The notes under the pieces are model-generated. The model was not told the origin of the DNA. It made no database searches and worked only from the letters and a program-made list of their open reading frames with translations. Positions 48,501 to 57,941 of a stretch of 64,000 bases of DNA are shown here, piece after piece (the first letter of the stretch is position 1; every line of letters begins with the position of its first letter). Location of the stretch: contig BGKB01000025.1 in the NCBI GenBank assembly GCA_003116975.1, positions 124,001 through 188,000 of the forward strand, read 5' to 3'. Source of the DNA: Aurantiochytrium sp. KH105 (taxonomy: Eukaryota > Sar > Bigyra > Thraustochytrida > Thraustochytriidae). The translations under genes were made by a program, and so were the position numbers.

Positions 48501-51500
48501 TCGGCATCGTTCGCGCTAGCAGCCTCTGCGTCGATCTCATCGACTCCAAAGAGCCAGCTGCGCCGAAGCAAGCGCAGCGATGGGTCCGGAATGCCCATGA
48601 GAACATCGGCGATGCGTCGCAAAATGCGTGGCGCCACAACACGCGTCGGTGATACGGAACGGTCACCAAAAAGAGTTTGCAAAAGGTACTCCACTTGTCG
48701 ACCGGGTCGCGTGCGTTCGAGCATGTTTGGCGCATAGCTGGCGCGGTCCATGTCGGTATCTTCAACGGGGTTTAATTTGACGTGATCCGTGTTTTCGTCC
48801 TCCGTGTACAAAACTGCGACCATTCGCTTCAGAACCTCGTGGCTGCTCAGGTAGTTCCGAAGACTTTGAAACTGCGAAGCGGCCTGCAAGAATTGAACGC
48901 AGGCCGTCGAGAGAACTCGCTTCTGGCGCGACTCCTCGGCGTTCCCACGCGTGTCGCGCTTTTCATTGCGCTCCAGAATGGACAGTGCTGCTGCTGCGCT
49001 TCTTTCTGCAAAGCTCAATCGAAACGAAGCACCAGAGGCGTGCGGAGAAAGACACACCTTGGTGAGGAGGCGAAAAGAGCCACCCAGGACCTCCTCAGTC
49101 TTGCCCGAGGAGATGTTGATCACGCTCGAAAGCATCTCCACCAAATAGTTGATCTCATTCATCTCGAATTCTGCAAGAGGAATTTCCTGGAGACATCGCA
49201 CAGCCGCAAGACGCACCTCATCTGAGGGTGTCTCCAGACACGCAAAAAGAAAGGTCTCGCGGTTCTTCTTGTTGAGGTCCTGTGTAACGCGGAGAGCAAG
49301 GGGGTTGCGACCTCGCACCGCCTCTACATTGTAAATTGTGATGAGATTGATGACGCGCACCAAAAGCTTGTGCATGGACGGACTATGAAGTGTGGCCACG
49401 GACCTGATTTCGCCGCGGAATTGAAGCTCCTCTTCTCGAGGCACAAGCTTGCACATCCGATTGAATTTGGTTCCCTTTTCGCCAAGGTACTGGAGCAAAG
49501 GTGTAACGCCTTGAAGTTTGGACGTAATACTGGCAAAGACATCACTAAAGCTGGATTGATACCAAGAGCGGGGCATCCTCAACACTTGTTCGAGTGCTTC
49601 GTATACAGCAGCGAGTACAACGGGTCCTGATCCGTAGTTGGGCTTGGTTAGTTCGAACAGGAGGTCCAAGAACCTCGGGCCGCTCACAATTAGCTCCACA
49701 AACACATTCGGGCTGTTGGCAAGCGCCACGAGACAGAGGATGCAATCGCGCAATATTGTGTCATTCGTTTGGTCCCCCTGGCTTCGTTCTTTCTCTTCGA
49801 CAAGCTGGCGCAAGCTTCGGAGGACGGCATGATGCACACGCTCCTTACCGAAGGCATCTGCCGAATGATGTATGCGCTCGCCGCGCCAGTCTGCCTCATG
49901 CACGATTGGCTCGACAGCGTACGAAGTCACTCGCGGCGCATATTTGGAATTCTCCTCTTTGAACCCTGTATCGATGTCATAGAGGGCCATGTTCTTGATG
50001 AGAACCAAAAGTGCTTGAAAGCGCGGCAATCCCAGCTGCGCGTCCCTCAGTTCCTGGGCGATACTTGGTGCAAGCCCATGCGAGCCAAGCTCTGCAGCCA
50101 ACCTTGGAGTCCTGCTCGCCACAGCGGCCATATCGATGACGGTGTCTGATGGCCCTGACGCATTGGATGTACGACGCAGGTGCGCCTCGATGAATGCGAC
50201 CGCTCCGTCAAGAGGAGACATCTCGAGACCCAAGGGGATGCCACTTGCTTGCGCGAGGTTGATGAGATTGATCATGAGACTTTGTCGCGTATAAGCGTCG
50301 TCTGCGCGTTCAAGCCAGGGAATCATGCACTCGTTGACAACAACGATGACAGATTTCGCCTGTTGTTCGCCTCCGCTCATCATGTCTCGAAGCTGCTCGA
50401 CACAGCGCTGTCCAAAATTGTATTCTGCCACCGTCGAAAGGTATACAAGTATGCTCAAGAGCGTGCGCGTGACTTGCGGCTGCCTTTCGGAAAGGAGCAC
50501 AATGTTTTGGAGGAACTCGTCAATCTCGAGAGAATTGTACTCCTCTGTGTCGAACTTGAAGAGAAATTGGTGGTCGTGCGGCCGGTCTGTGACGCGTTGG
50601 ACATCACTGAGAAGCTCCCCAAGATTGCGCGAACAGCGGTCGGGCTGAATAAAGCACTCCTCTAATAGAGCGTTGAGCTCATCGATCTTGGGAACGAGGC
50701 CCGCGATAGCAGGCGCAGGGTCTTTGCGCGAGCTCATGGTCGACCGTGGCCCCTCGTGGTGGCGCGCTGCAAGCTCGATGTGTACTTCGCGCGCCGTCCG
50801 TTCCAGGCTACTGATACTCTGCGACCGGGGTCCACGTTGACCACCATCAACACTGTGATGATCGCTGGCATCGCCGCCGCCGCCGCCGCTACTTTTCACG
50901 TCCTCGTCCAAACCGCTCTCACTGCCATCCATTTGCGCGAAGCCAGTCATGTCATCAATGCGGCGGTCGCGAGCTACCTCGGCGCTGCCCACACTGCCGT
51001 CTGAAGCCTGAAACGCAGAGTGAGAGACCACGGCGACGCTGCCAAAGGCCTTAGCCTTGCGAATGGCATCTGCTCTTTCCTTCATGCTGCGATTCACAAC
51101 GAAATGATCTATTGTTTGAATGGCGTGCGCGCCAAGCCTCGACTTGCTGCGAATATGCGCCAAGATGATAAATGCATAGTCCACAACCTCGCGTTCAAGG
51201 CTGTTTTGAGCGAGTCGGACCACCTTAAGTCTGGCGAGATCTCGAAATACACGGGCGTCCATGGTAAAACTCGCAGAATCGGGCCAAGAGAGCCTATTGG
51301 CACGCAAGTCAATCAGCTCGAGATTACGGCCTTGGCCGAGTTCCTGGAATGAGGCGGCGGTGATACTGTTGTTGTTCAGAATGAGTTCGCGCAGAGATGG
51401 CATCGTCGAGAGGTCGGGAATACTGACGAGAAGCGCGCCGCTTACGTTGAGTTCGACGAGAGAAGTCATCTTCAGAGGCCACCGATTCAAGTTCGAGTTC

Positions 51501-51793
51501 TGGCTGTTGGCGCAAATGCAGCGAATTGGGTTACCGGCAGCATTTATCTTCTTCAAGCCGCTCAGGCTTTGGGAATTGAGATCAATAAGGGTCGCAAGTG
51601 CGTTTCCCTGAATATTGATCGCGTCAACGCGGGTCTTGTTCTGAGCAAGGAGACCTTCAAGACCTCTGAGGGATGACAGCGCAAATTCGTCCCCATAGAG
51701 ATTGAGCACGTGGCCTTTCGAGGTTTTACCGACTGTTGGCCACATGGTCTGGTCGAGTTTTCTGTACATTATGTGCTGGTCCTGGTTCGACAT
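45149..51793 (-). CDS. Large LRR / armadillo-like / PH-like scaffold protein
   Basis: 2214 residues; no named family recognised. The N-terminus (to ~200) has leucine-rich repeats (LRGLEGLLAQN, LNVSGALLVSIPDLS, LRELILNNNSI, LELIDLRANRL). A Ser/Gly-rich linker (~270-370) is followed by over 1000 residues of helical, ARM/HEAT-like sequence (for example EVRLAAVRCLQEIPL). Around residue 1765 a beta-rich block, LLVLTSEAYYLF then RKPYRAVQRIVLGVFGQRV, resembles a myosin TH1 or PH fold. The last ~190 residues look like a second PH-like domain ending in FYDHAARERWCDWLV. Acidic Asp/Asn linkers lie between them. There are no membrane segments. Probably a cytosolic lipid-binding scaffold (inference). Single exon; divergent from ALG2. 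Confidence 0.82.
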   Translation of the reverse strand: MSNQDQHIMYRKLDQTMWPTVGKTSKGHVLNLYGDEFALSSLRGLEGLLAQNKTRVDAINIQGNALATLIDLNSQSLSGLKKINAAGNPIRCICANSQNSNLNRWPLKMTSLVELNVSGALLVSIPDLSTMPSLRELILNNNSITAASFQELGQGRNLELIDLRANRLSWPDSASFTMDARVFRDLARLKVVRLAQNSLEREVVDYAFIILAHIRSKSRLGAHAIQTIDHFVVNRSMKERADAIRKAKAFGSVAVVSHSAFQASDGSVGSAEVARDRRIDDMTGFAQMDGSESGLDEDVKSSGGGGGDASDHHSVDGGQRGPRSQSISSLERTAREVHIELAARHHEGPRSTMSSRKDPAPAIAGLVPKIDELNALLEECFIQPDRCSRNLGELLSDVQRVTDRPHDHQFLFKFDTEEYNSLEIDEFLQNIVLLSERQPQVTRTLLSILVYLSTVAEYNFGQRCVEQLRDMMSGGEQQAKSVIVVVNECMIPWLERADDAYTRQSLMINLINLAQASGIPLGLEMSPLDGAVAFIEAHLRRTSNASGPSDTVIDMAAVASRTPRLAAELGSHGLAPSIAQELRDAQLGLPRFQALLVLIKNMALYDIDTGFKEENSKYAPRVTSYAVEPIVHEADWRGERIHHSADAFGKERVHHAVLRSLRQLVEEKERSQGDQTNDTILRDCILCLVALANSPNVFVELIVSGPRFLDLLFELTKPNYGSGPVVLAAVYEALEQVLRMPRSWYQSSFSDVFASITSKLQGVTPLLQYLGEKGTKFNRMCKLVPREEELQFRGEIRSVATLHSPSMHKLLVRVINLITIYNVEAVRGRNPLALRVTQDLNKKNRETFLFACLETPSDEVRLAAVRCLQEIPLAEFEMNEINYLVEMLSSVINISSGKTEEVLGGSFRLLTKVCLSPHASGASFRLSFAERSAAAALSILERNEKRDTRGNAEESRQKRVLSTACVQFLQAASQFQSLRNYLSSHEVLKRMVAVLYTEDENTDHVKLNPVEDTDMDRASYAPNMLERTRPGRQVEYLLQTLFGDRSVSPTRVVAPRILRRIADVLMGIPDPSLRLLRRSWLFGVDEIDAEAASANDADETATSAKAEASLPGWMRRRMQEECDPHYDFRAVANRHAIGEKHMGPYWNHIMASQVGLSDHWLAAVTQTRENRVERVQQHQLLIHFQGLERLLLFLVSAVEKDIALSSGHIAEHEDSDTHEALRRSAVPSRVSVLQLFEQFKVPDVRGTVERFAYLAKAAGDAGNPALRDRLAGAELPASSWAPPSAAGSELLLQYFMEESRETTDVEHMESESQRHKLEPGETRSAAEAARIDQYPGADVTMFAPNAAKCHRRDTAITDTLVAALRVIYSLLKDGSQETITAAKRNLRMPKRLRILAFICAGGENRPVWPQGLIGAKFMAIAYELCVMPGLRREESEEQLTVYAIICVVAKRILSTLRFFAESQTLGEADLVLALHTTRTIALIAAQLPLVRVPGLDKRDNRVDGAEEPIHTRALDVIWKSLLPFESVVKGCLALLVACSSRSPRPVHLCTLEACVREHITQFLVSSFESTSEARYEILEELVRAQVDSRAAIRNSYIQDLLDRVAKASFSRELQRFMGVEDCFHVHLRNGPKEGLMPAAQTSVGLAYKEPQPTRNGCFFALCVGARSPFTTQKQIPPQKPRKEHLASAVEEPNGTFRKVWAIEPPPPLERRSYSHELPGEVKDTQGAAGPASSTAESQTWEHDRIGVERILLSAFCDVLETPGPGLARRQLLVLTSEAYYLFTEPREGRGWEVGKSAATRLSQDDLYSNPTTFANSSVLRRNLLKPRLVWRKPYRAVQRIVLGVFGQRVHIKHKLSDLRDRTDPSSLTCLTHVSGVAARMYSLFLQMTHEWAQVETWLGAERSLINPPGIESDIPFREALRHAIHVLSEDEHESEDDTNGVAAATNDDDDNDDENANDVRSRNGFSHVPKRRTDGDRGFNSLDVGHKDEASSFARERLPMDQAESCLGGSPGPSTGLLQFAPSTLLFNEVQGILATQVLLQQSNGALVPRMALCTSKFFAILEVDWGEWVFPVSYSQPTSRTSSLSPQADKQSSVRTLEGITLGLDTEHRLDRNDRYQTAMNNVIGNRKAKERDAQRRILKCDGKGRYCHQLHDLHEISVSKDEQPTLELNFKTSRRDQTLMRTGTSEVYYRLVFYDHAARERWCDWLVPRLHA

Positions 51794-51926
51794 TCTCGCT
51801 GACGCAAAATTGAAAACGTGGCCTCACAGGGCGCCTCGCTTCGCCTTTGCGCTGCCGCAAGGTCTCCCGCGCAGCGAGCCTGGGCGCCTCCGGACTGGGC
51901 GAGTCACTTCTGCAGGACGCACGCAC

Positions 51927-51957
51927 TCGGTCGGTCGGTCGGTCGATCGGTGGGTCG
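51927..51957. repeat. (GGTC)n microsatellite
   Basis: GGTC units with one GATC variant, about 150 bp upstream of the LRR-ARM start. Confidence 0.8.
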
Positions 51958-52310
51958 GGGACCGCCGGCCTGGCTGGCCCCTCCTTGGCCTTGCCGCCGT
52001 CTTCTTCTCGGAGCTAAGGCAGGCAGGGCTGCGAGCCGGCCCCTCGCCCGGCCGCGAGCCTGTCTTCTCGCCGCGACGCTTTCGGGATTGGAGCTGTCTC
52101 ATCTTGTCTCATCTTGTCTCGTCTCCTCTTGTCTTTATCTTGCTCGTCTGCTGTTATCTCGTCTCATCTCTCCGCGTCTCTTCGCCCGCGATTCCGTGCA
52201 CGATATCTCGCACTATCGTGCCACGATATCCGCCTTGCCGAGGAGTTCGACGAGGCAGCAAAGAGCAGGGCAGAGCAAAACGTCCTTCTTGGGATCGAGA
52301 CCGAGATCAA

Positions 52311-52353
<43 letters not shown>
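52311..52353. repeat. (GAGCAC)n hexamer array
   Basis: Seven perfect GAGCAC units. Confidence 0.9.
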
Positions 52354-52354
<1 letters not shown>

Positions 52355-52568
52355 GCAAGAGGCAAGAGCAAGAGGGAAGAGAGCGAGATCCGCTGGCCGG
52401 CAGCCGAGGGCTCACCGGGAGACTGCCAACCTTGGTGCGCCGAGACCGCCTTGTCGCTGGCGCCGTCTTTCCTTGGCGAGTCTCCGGACGAAGTTGGTGG
52501 GGCTTGGCCAGAAAGGGGCTCGACAACGGAGACTGACGCAGATACCTTGCAGAGTCTCTACGCTCCCC

Positions 52569-52686
52569 GTCGTGCTGTAGCCCAAGCACAAGCACCAGCA
52601 CTAACACCAGCTCCAGCAGCACCAGCAGCACCAGCAGCACGAGCACCAGCAGCACGAGCACCAGCAGCACGAGCACCAGCAGCAGT
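52569..52686. repeat. CAGCAC/CAGCAG/GAGCAC repeat block
   Basis: About 118 bp of AGCACC and AGCAGC units, 130 bp upstream of the ALG2 start. One frame reads (Ala-Pro)n. Confidence 0.85.
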
Positions 52687-52816
52687 AAAGGAGCAGCAAG
52701 AAAGCAATAACGAAACTTGTAGCAGATCAGGGCTCCCATAGATAAAGAAAAGGAGGAGAACAGCAGAACATCCAGGACCATAAATTTGGGCAACAACAGG
52801 ACATAAAGCCAAAAAC

Positions 52817-54235
52817 ATGCTGCACGAACCCACGCTAACGCAAGAAAAAGGTGAAGTGTGGTTTGTGCACCCAGACCTCGGCATTGGCGGCGCGGAAATG
52901 CTCGTCGTCAATGCAGCGGTGGCACTGCTTAAAGACCATGCGAGAGATGTTCACCTCTTTACAGCACATCACGACCCGGCGCGCTGCTTTGCAGAAACAA
53001 CGGGTTCCGGACCCCTCGCAAATCGTGTGCACGTACATGGCGATTGGTTGCCAAGAACAGTCTTGGGCAGATTTCACGTTGTTTGTGCTGTCCTGCGCAT
53101 GTTGTGGGTCACGCTGGTGATTGGATTGCGGGTGTTGCTAGGTTTTGTACCGAGACCGGAGGTCATCTTTTGCGACCAGGTGTCGCACGTTGTGCCTCTG
53201 CTGCGAGCTCTGACAGGCGCTCAGGTTGTGTTCTACTGCCATTTTCCTGACAAGCTTCTCTGTGTGGACCGCGGAAGTGCACTGAAGCGCTTATATCGTG
53301 CTCCCATGGATTGGTGGGAAGAGCGCTCTACAGGCGCCGCCGACGCTGTGGTGGTCAACAGTAAATTCACGGCCTCGGTGTTTCGTGAGTCCTTCGCATC
53401 TCTCGAAAAAGTGGACCTCGCAGTTCTTTACCCGGCAATCGATATGCGCGAGTTTGACCGCGTCCTCGACGAGACACAGCGTGAAACTGCTCGAGCAGGT
53501 TTCCCTGAGGAACTCTCCGCTCACCTCGAGTCATGCGAAAGCAAGAGCGGGGGCGACGATGACAAAGGACCCATCGTCGTGCTTTCCATTAATCGGTTCG
53601 AGAGCAAAAAGAATCTCGGATTGGCTCTCGAGGCAATGGACCATGTCCGGGCCAAAGTGGAAGCTCCCATCTTTGCGCGCGTGCATCTCGTTTTGGCTGG
53701 GGGCTATGATCCACGTCTCCAAGAGAATGTGGACTATGTCGCCACACTCCGCGAACGCGTGCAAGATCTCGGACTCGAAGGCAAAGTTTCCTTCCTCTTG
53801 TCCTTTTCCAACGACCAACGTCTCGAGCTCATGCGAATTGCTCGATGCGTGCTGTACACGCCTGATCGAGAACACTTTGGTATTGTTCCAATTGAAGCCA
53901 TGTATGCAGGGTGTCCTGTCGTGGCGATTGCCAGTGGCGGCCCGCTCGAGACAGTGATTGACGGCAAGACCGGTTTCCTCAGGTCGCAGGATCCCGCCGA
54001 TTTTGGGGGAGCTCTGGTGCAGCTCGTGGAGGACAAATCGATGGCCCTCAGGTTTGGTGCGCAGGGACGAGAATGGGTTGAAAAGACCTTTTCCCTTGCT
54101 GCTTTTGGCACTCAGCTGAACGATATCTTACAAAGGCACGAAACTTCTGCAGCTCCGAGGTCTACCTTGCTTGCCCTTTTCCTCAGCGTTGGGCTCGTGA
54201 TAGTAGCAGGATGTCTTGCCACTTGGAAATTATAA
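52817..54235 (+). CDS. ALG2: ALG2 alpha-1,3/1,6-mannosyltransferase
   Basis: 472 residues. On the cytosolic face of the ER it adds the second and third mannoses (alpha-1,3 and alpha-1,6) to the lipid-linked oligosaccharide for N-glycosylation. GT4 (GT-B) fold: the N-terminal VWFVHPDLGIGGAEMLVVNA is the classic ALG2 opening, and YCHFPDKLL and VVVNSKFTASVF are family blocks. SINRFESKKNLGLALEAM begins the donor-binding half. The EHFGIVPIEAM segment is the E-x7-E nucleotide-sugar motif (about residue 355). An internal hydrophobic hairpin (about 77-110) and a C-terminal hydrophobic tail (about 449-472) match the known membrane association. Length fits the family (human 416, yeast 503). The start ATG has A at -3. 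Single exon. Confidence 0.95.
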   Translation: MLHEPTLTQEKGEVWFVHPDLGIGGAEMLVVNAAVALLKDHARDVHLFTAHHDPARCFAETTGSGPLANRVHVHGDWLPRTVLGRFHVVCAVLRMLWVTLVIGLRVLLGFVPRPEVIFCDQVSHVVPLLRALTGAQVVFYCHFPDKLLCVDRGSALKRLYRAPMDWWEERSTGAADAVVVNSKFTASVFRESFASLEKVDLAVLYPAIDMREFDRVLDETQRETARAGFPEELSAHLESCESKSGGDDDKGPIVVLSINRFESKKNLGLALEAMDHVRAKVEAPIFARVHLVLAGGYDPRLQENVDYVATLRERVQDLGLEGKVSFLLSFSNDQRLELMRIARCVLYTPDREHFGIVPIEAMYAGCPVVAIASGGPLETVIDGKTGFLRSQDPADFGGALVQLVEDKSMALRFGAQGREWVEKTFSLAAFGTQLNDILQRHETSAAPRSTLLALFLSVGLVIVAGCLATWKL

Positions 54236-54590
54236 CCCCTACTCACAACCAGAAAAATCTTGCCGCGCACATGTTTCTTCTTTTTGTTGAGGGCGCGACA
54301 CTTGTTCCACGCTTCTCCAGGCCACTAATTGTAGTTTTTTCCACAGAACTCAAGCAACCCTTTTCCTCCTCCCCCAAAATAATGAAAATTGAAGCAAGGT
54401 TCGCTGCTGCCGACAGCTCGCTCGAACGCAAGGAGGAACTGACTCATGCTGCGTAGAGGTCTAACTACTACGCCTAGGCCAAATCTATGCGTAGGTCTAG
54501 GCTAGGCCTTTCTTAGACCGTCGATCTTGTCGGTGTCTTCGCTTTCAATTTGACAACGGAGCAGCAGCAGCGGCAGCAACAACAAAGAAT
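54236..54590. other. Intergenic region between ALG2 and the PH-like/ARM gene
   Basis: About 355 bp, ALG2 3' end and promoter of the next gene. A short palindromic-looking CTAGGC/GCCTAG cluster lies at about 54460-54520 and a CAG-type run at about 54560-54590. No gene seen. Confidence 0.55.
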
Positions 54591-57500
54591 ATGTCGTCGG
54601 CGAGCGTGCTACGAGGTAGGTGACCGACCGGCCAGCGGCACGCCGAAACGAGCTCACGATTGTCGAGCGACAGCCGCCCGTCGGTTCACAGCGAGTCTTC
54701 ACAGCGAGTCAGGCTGTCGATGTGCTAGTCTTTTTCACGCAGCTTGCAGGAGATGCTTGACTTGCGTGGGGCCAAGGAGACGAAACAGGTGTCGAGTGAA
54801 AAGGGAAAACTAACACTAGACGAGGTCACGCGCAGCCCTGAGCGAGGTGGTAGGCGCCAAGCTCAAACATTATGTACTCGTACGTTGCATGCATAGCGAG
54901 TATGAAGAAGAGCTCATGTACATGTGTCTCGGCAAGCATGCAATATATCTCGTTGACGATGAAATGATCGGAGCCGGCGAAAATGGCCTCCTTTATTCGT
55001 GCGGGTATAGCTCGCTTGAGAGGTGCGAGGTTGATGTACACGCCCAAGAGGTCTTTGCGCTCTACTTTTTGGACAAAACGCCGTTGCAGCTGTCGACTGC
55101 CGAGACAGCGCCGGAGCACGACGAGGAACGCGACTTTTTCCCCGAGCGCTTGCTCTTTCGCAGCGCTGACCGCGAACGCCTGCGCGCGGAGCTCGAGACT
55201 TATTTTCGGACAGACTTCATGTTCCAGCATTGGAAAATGCCCTCGGCGGCCTTTGTAGTGGACACCGAAGACCTTTTGCCGTCTTCAGCGGCATCGCGTC
55301 GTGGCGTGCTCACCGCCAACGCAGCTGGTGCCGAGCTCACCGCGTCCAAGCTCGCAGGATACGAGTACCAGATTCCAAGGGATTTCACGTTTGCTGGGGG
55401 GTTTAGTACCGGCTCAGAAAGCGGAAGTTTAGATGCGAGTCTCTTCCAAAGCGCCAGAGCGCTTGAAGCAGGGGCGAACCCAACACGCTTGGGTACCCCG
55501 GAAGGCATTGCAGTGTCGACAGCGGCGTCAACGGGCGCAATCGCTTCTGCACGATTCGTGCGCGCGCACGATCAAAGTCGACCTACATCTTCGGGTCCAC
55601 CTTCCACGCTTGAAATCATCATTCATGACAAGTATCCTGTCACACAGATGCGATACTCATCAACAGTCGGGGCAGAGCGCCAAGCTCGAGAGGTTGCCGA
55701 AAGGTACATGCACTTCATTGGGGATCAAGTCATTGACTATCGTATTGTTGGGCGTCTGCAACGCTATCAGCGTCGTCAGACAGGACCGTCCGGCGATCTC
55801 GCTGCGGTGACATGTTGGCGTGTCCAGCTGCGGACTGCAAAAAATCGTCACAATACACAGCGCTCGCAAGAACTTTCATATCGTGACGTGAGTATCTATG
55901 TGTTCCAAAGGGCGTTTATTCCACCAAATATGGATCACCTGCAGACCGCGGTAATTATCGGCTTTAGTGCCCACTACGACCAGACGGTGCGCACATATAT
56001 GGAGGCAGTCACCGATAGCTTTCGCTGCAGCGCCAAAGCAACAACGTGGGACCAACTTGTGGTGCAAACCAAGGCCAACGCGCTCATGCTCGACGAGGAA
56101 TCGTACAAGTGGTATGCTAACAATTTAGATCCACCGGTGCTTCCCGGTGCAGTCTCACTCGCCCTCGCCTTTTGTCAAAGTATACTTGAATCACTTCGTC
56201 GCGCCAAAATCACACTCCGCCCAGGCCAGATCGGCATTGCGGAAGAACCCGCCCAAGATGCACAGAGACCAAAAGTGAATGCTGACCCCTTTGAGTACTC
56301 ACTCCGGCTCGAACATCAGCTGCCTGGTCTTGCAGGCAAGGACGTGGATGCACATCTTGCACGTGAGTGGAAGGCTCGTGTCTGGCGATACCTTGCATTC
56401 TGTGTGGATGGCGGTTTATTGCCAGGAGAGCTCGACATTCATCGTCTGGCCCTTGCCGTTCAGCATCACAACAAGCGATTGCAAGACATTTCGCAAGTGC
56501 TGCAGACGCTCTTGTACTTTCGTGCGGTCGGTGAAGACTTTGAGCAAACGCCTCTTGCTCTCAAGGTAGCTGACGAACGACTGATGCAGAATTTTACATG
56601 TAATGAGCGTGTCCTAAAAAACCTTCTTCAGAGTGGGTACCTTCGCTGGTCGCTCGAGGCCACTGGCGATGCACTCGAATACCCGCGCTTTATCGTCAGG
56701 CTCTTGCAATGTGGGCGCGATCGCGTGCGCTGGGGCCACAATCTGCACTTTATTGTTTGTGAACAGCTTGCGCGCTACAGCATTGCAGGCAATTCGGCCA
56801 ACAGCGACTCCCGGAGAAACAAGAAACATTCCCAGCCGCACTCGCAAGCACAGTTTATCGCTGGCAACGAAAAAGCTATGAGCCAGGGTCGCGTTGACCC
56901 TTTACCGGATCTTGCTCTACATACGATCGTACCTGCTCTCATTGACCTCCTCAACGACGAGAGTTGCAGCGAGAGAATACAAGTTCTGGTCGTTTCGAGT
57001 CTCGTCAATTTTACACGCAACAATGCGGTTCTGAAGAACAAAGTCATGGCCGGAGGCGCGCTTCGGCGCGGTGCCATTGAAAGCATCTGTCGCTTCCTTC
57101 AGAGCAAAAATGATGATCTCGTCAAGCACTCGGTCAGTCTCTTGAACAATTGCACAAAGTCGGAGCAATATCGTAGCCAGGTCGCCAAGTTTCGAGCTGT
57201 CGGGGCGCTCATGCGTCTCATCATGCGCAACGAGTTTCAGCCTACATACAGGCCGATACAGATCCTCACGCAAACTGCCGCGGTGATTGGCAATCTCGCC
57301 AGCGACAGTCACCTTCGCGACCAGATTACCAACTCGTTGGGTTTCACGACCAAGCCTTTGGAAGAGCGTAATGTACAGATTCGAATACCCAAGGCCATCG
57401 ATGAGCTCGCAAGTTTGCTCTCCGATCCGGCGGGCAACTTTAAATCCCAGGCTCAGCACGACAGCCTTCGCGTCACTGTGATCTATGCCCTCAAGAATCT

Positions 57501-57795
57501 GTGCATTAAGCACGCGGACAACAAGCTGCACGTGGGCCTTGTGGCAATCCACAAGCTGGTTCAAATTGTAGCGCAAACGTCGCAAGCGAGCAGCATCCAG
57601 CAAATTCTCACCGATGTCACCTTGCGCTGTCTCTATGTTCTCAGCTTCCACCCAGACAATTGCGTGCTGCTCCGTAAGCACGAAATCCTCAAGGTCCTGC
57701 AGAGCAAGCAAGGCACTTCATTTTCAGAGTTCAGAGTCCAGATCCAACGCAAACTCAACGAGTCACTAATAGTGACCACTGCAAAGTCTCTATAA
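54591..57795 (+). CDS. PH-like / armadillo-repeat protein (2 exons, 25-nt first exon)
   Basis: 994 residues after splicing. Exon 1 is 25 nt (54591-54615, donor GTAGGT); the intron is 54616-54835 (220 nt, acceptor GCGCAG); exon 2 is 54836-57795. The joined start is MSSASVLRALSEVVGAKLK. The exon 2 frame has a stop 17 nt upstream of the acceptor and no usable ATG before residue ~24, which supports this model. Residues ~20-140 are beta-rich (HYVLVRCMH, ELMYMCLGKHAIYLVDDE), like a PH or TH1-type domain. The middle is mixed, with Ser/Thr-rich linkers. Residues ~695-965 contain armadillo repeats (IPALIDLLND-type, VVSSLVNFTRNNAVL, SVSLLNNCTKS, AAVIGNLASDSHL). There are no membrane segments. It shares its parts list with the LRR-ARM protein on the other side of ALG2. 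Function unknown, perhaps a membrane-cytoskeleton scaffold. Confidence 0.82.
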
Positions 57796-57941
57796 ATGTA
57801 TATATGGTATCTTCCATCACGATCGGCATGAAACCACACAGCAAAGCGAGAGCGGCCTTTTAATTTGAATCTGCTTTTTTGATTTTATAATCATTTTTGT
57901 TTCATCTTTTTCTTCTTTTCATGTCGAACCCTTTATTATTA

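Larger units (their letters stand above)
51794..52816. other. Divergent region between LRR-ARM gene and ALG2
   Basis: About 1 kb of repeat-rich DNA with both promoters. Overlapping plus-strand frames here translate to Arg/Ser and (Ala-Pro)n low-complexity; I do not support them as genes. Contains GGTC, TCTCATCTTG, GAGCAC and CAGCAC/CAGCAG repeats. Confidence 0.6.

Noticed and set aside
51702..52741. Two overlapping plus-strand frames of about 300 codons
   Set aside because: They translate GGTC, GAGCAC and CAGCAC repeats in the promoter of ALG2; no domain, and they overlap the LRR-ARM start in antisense.
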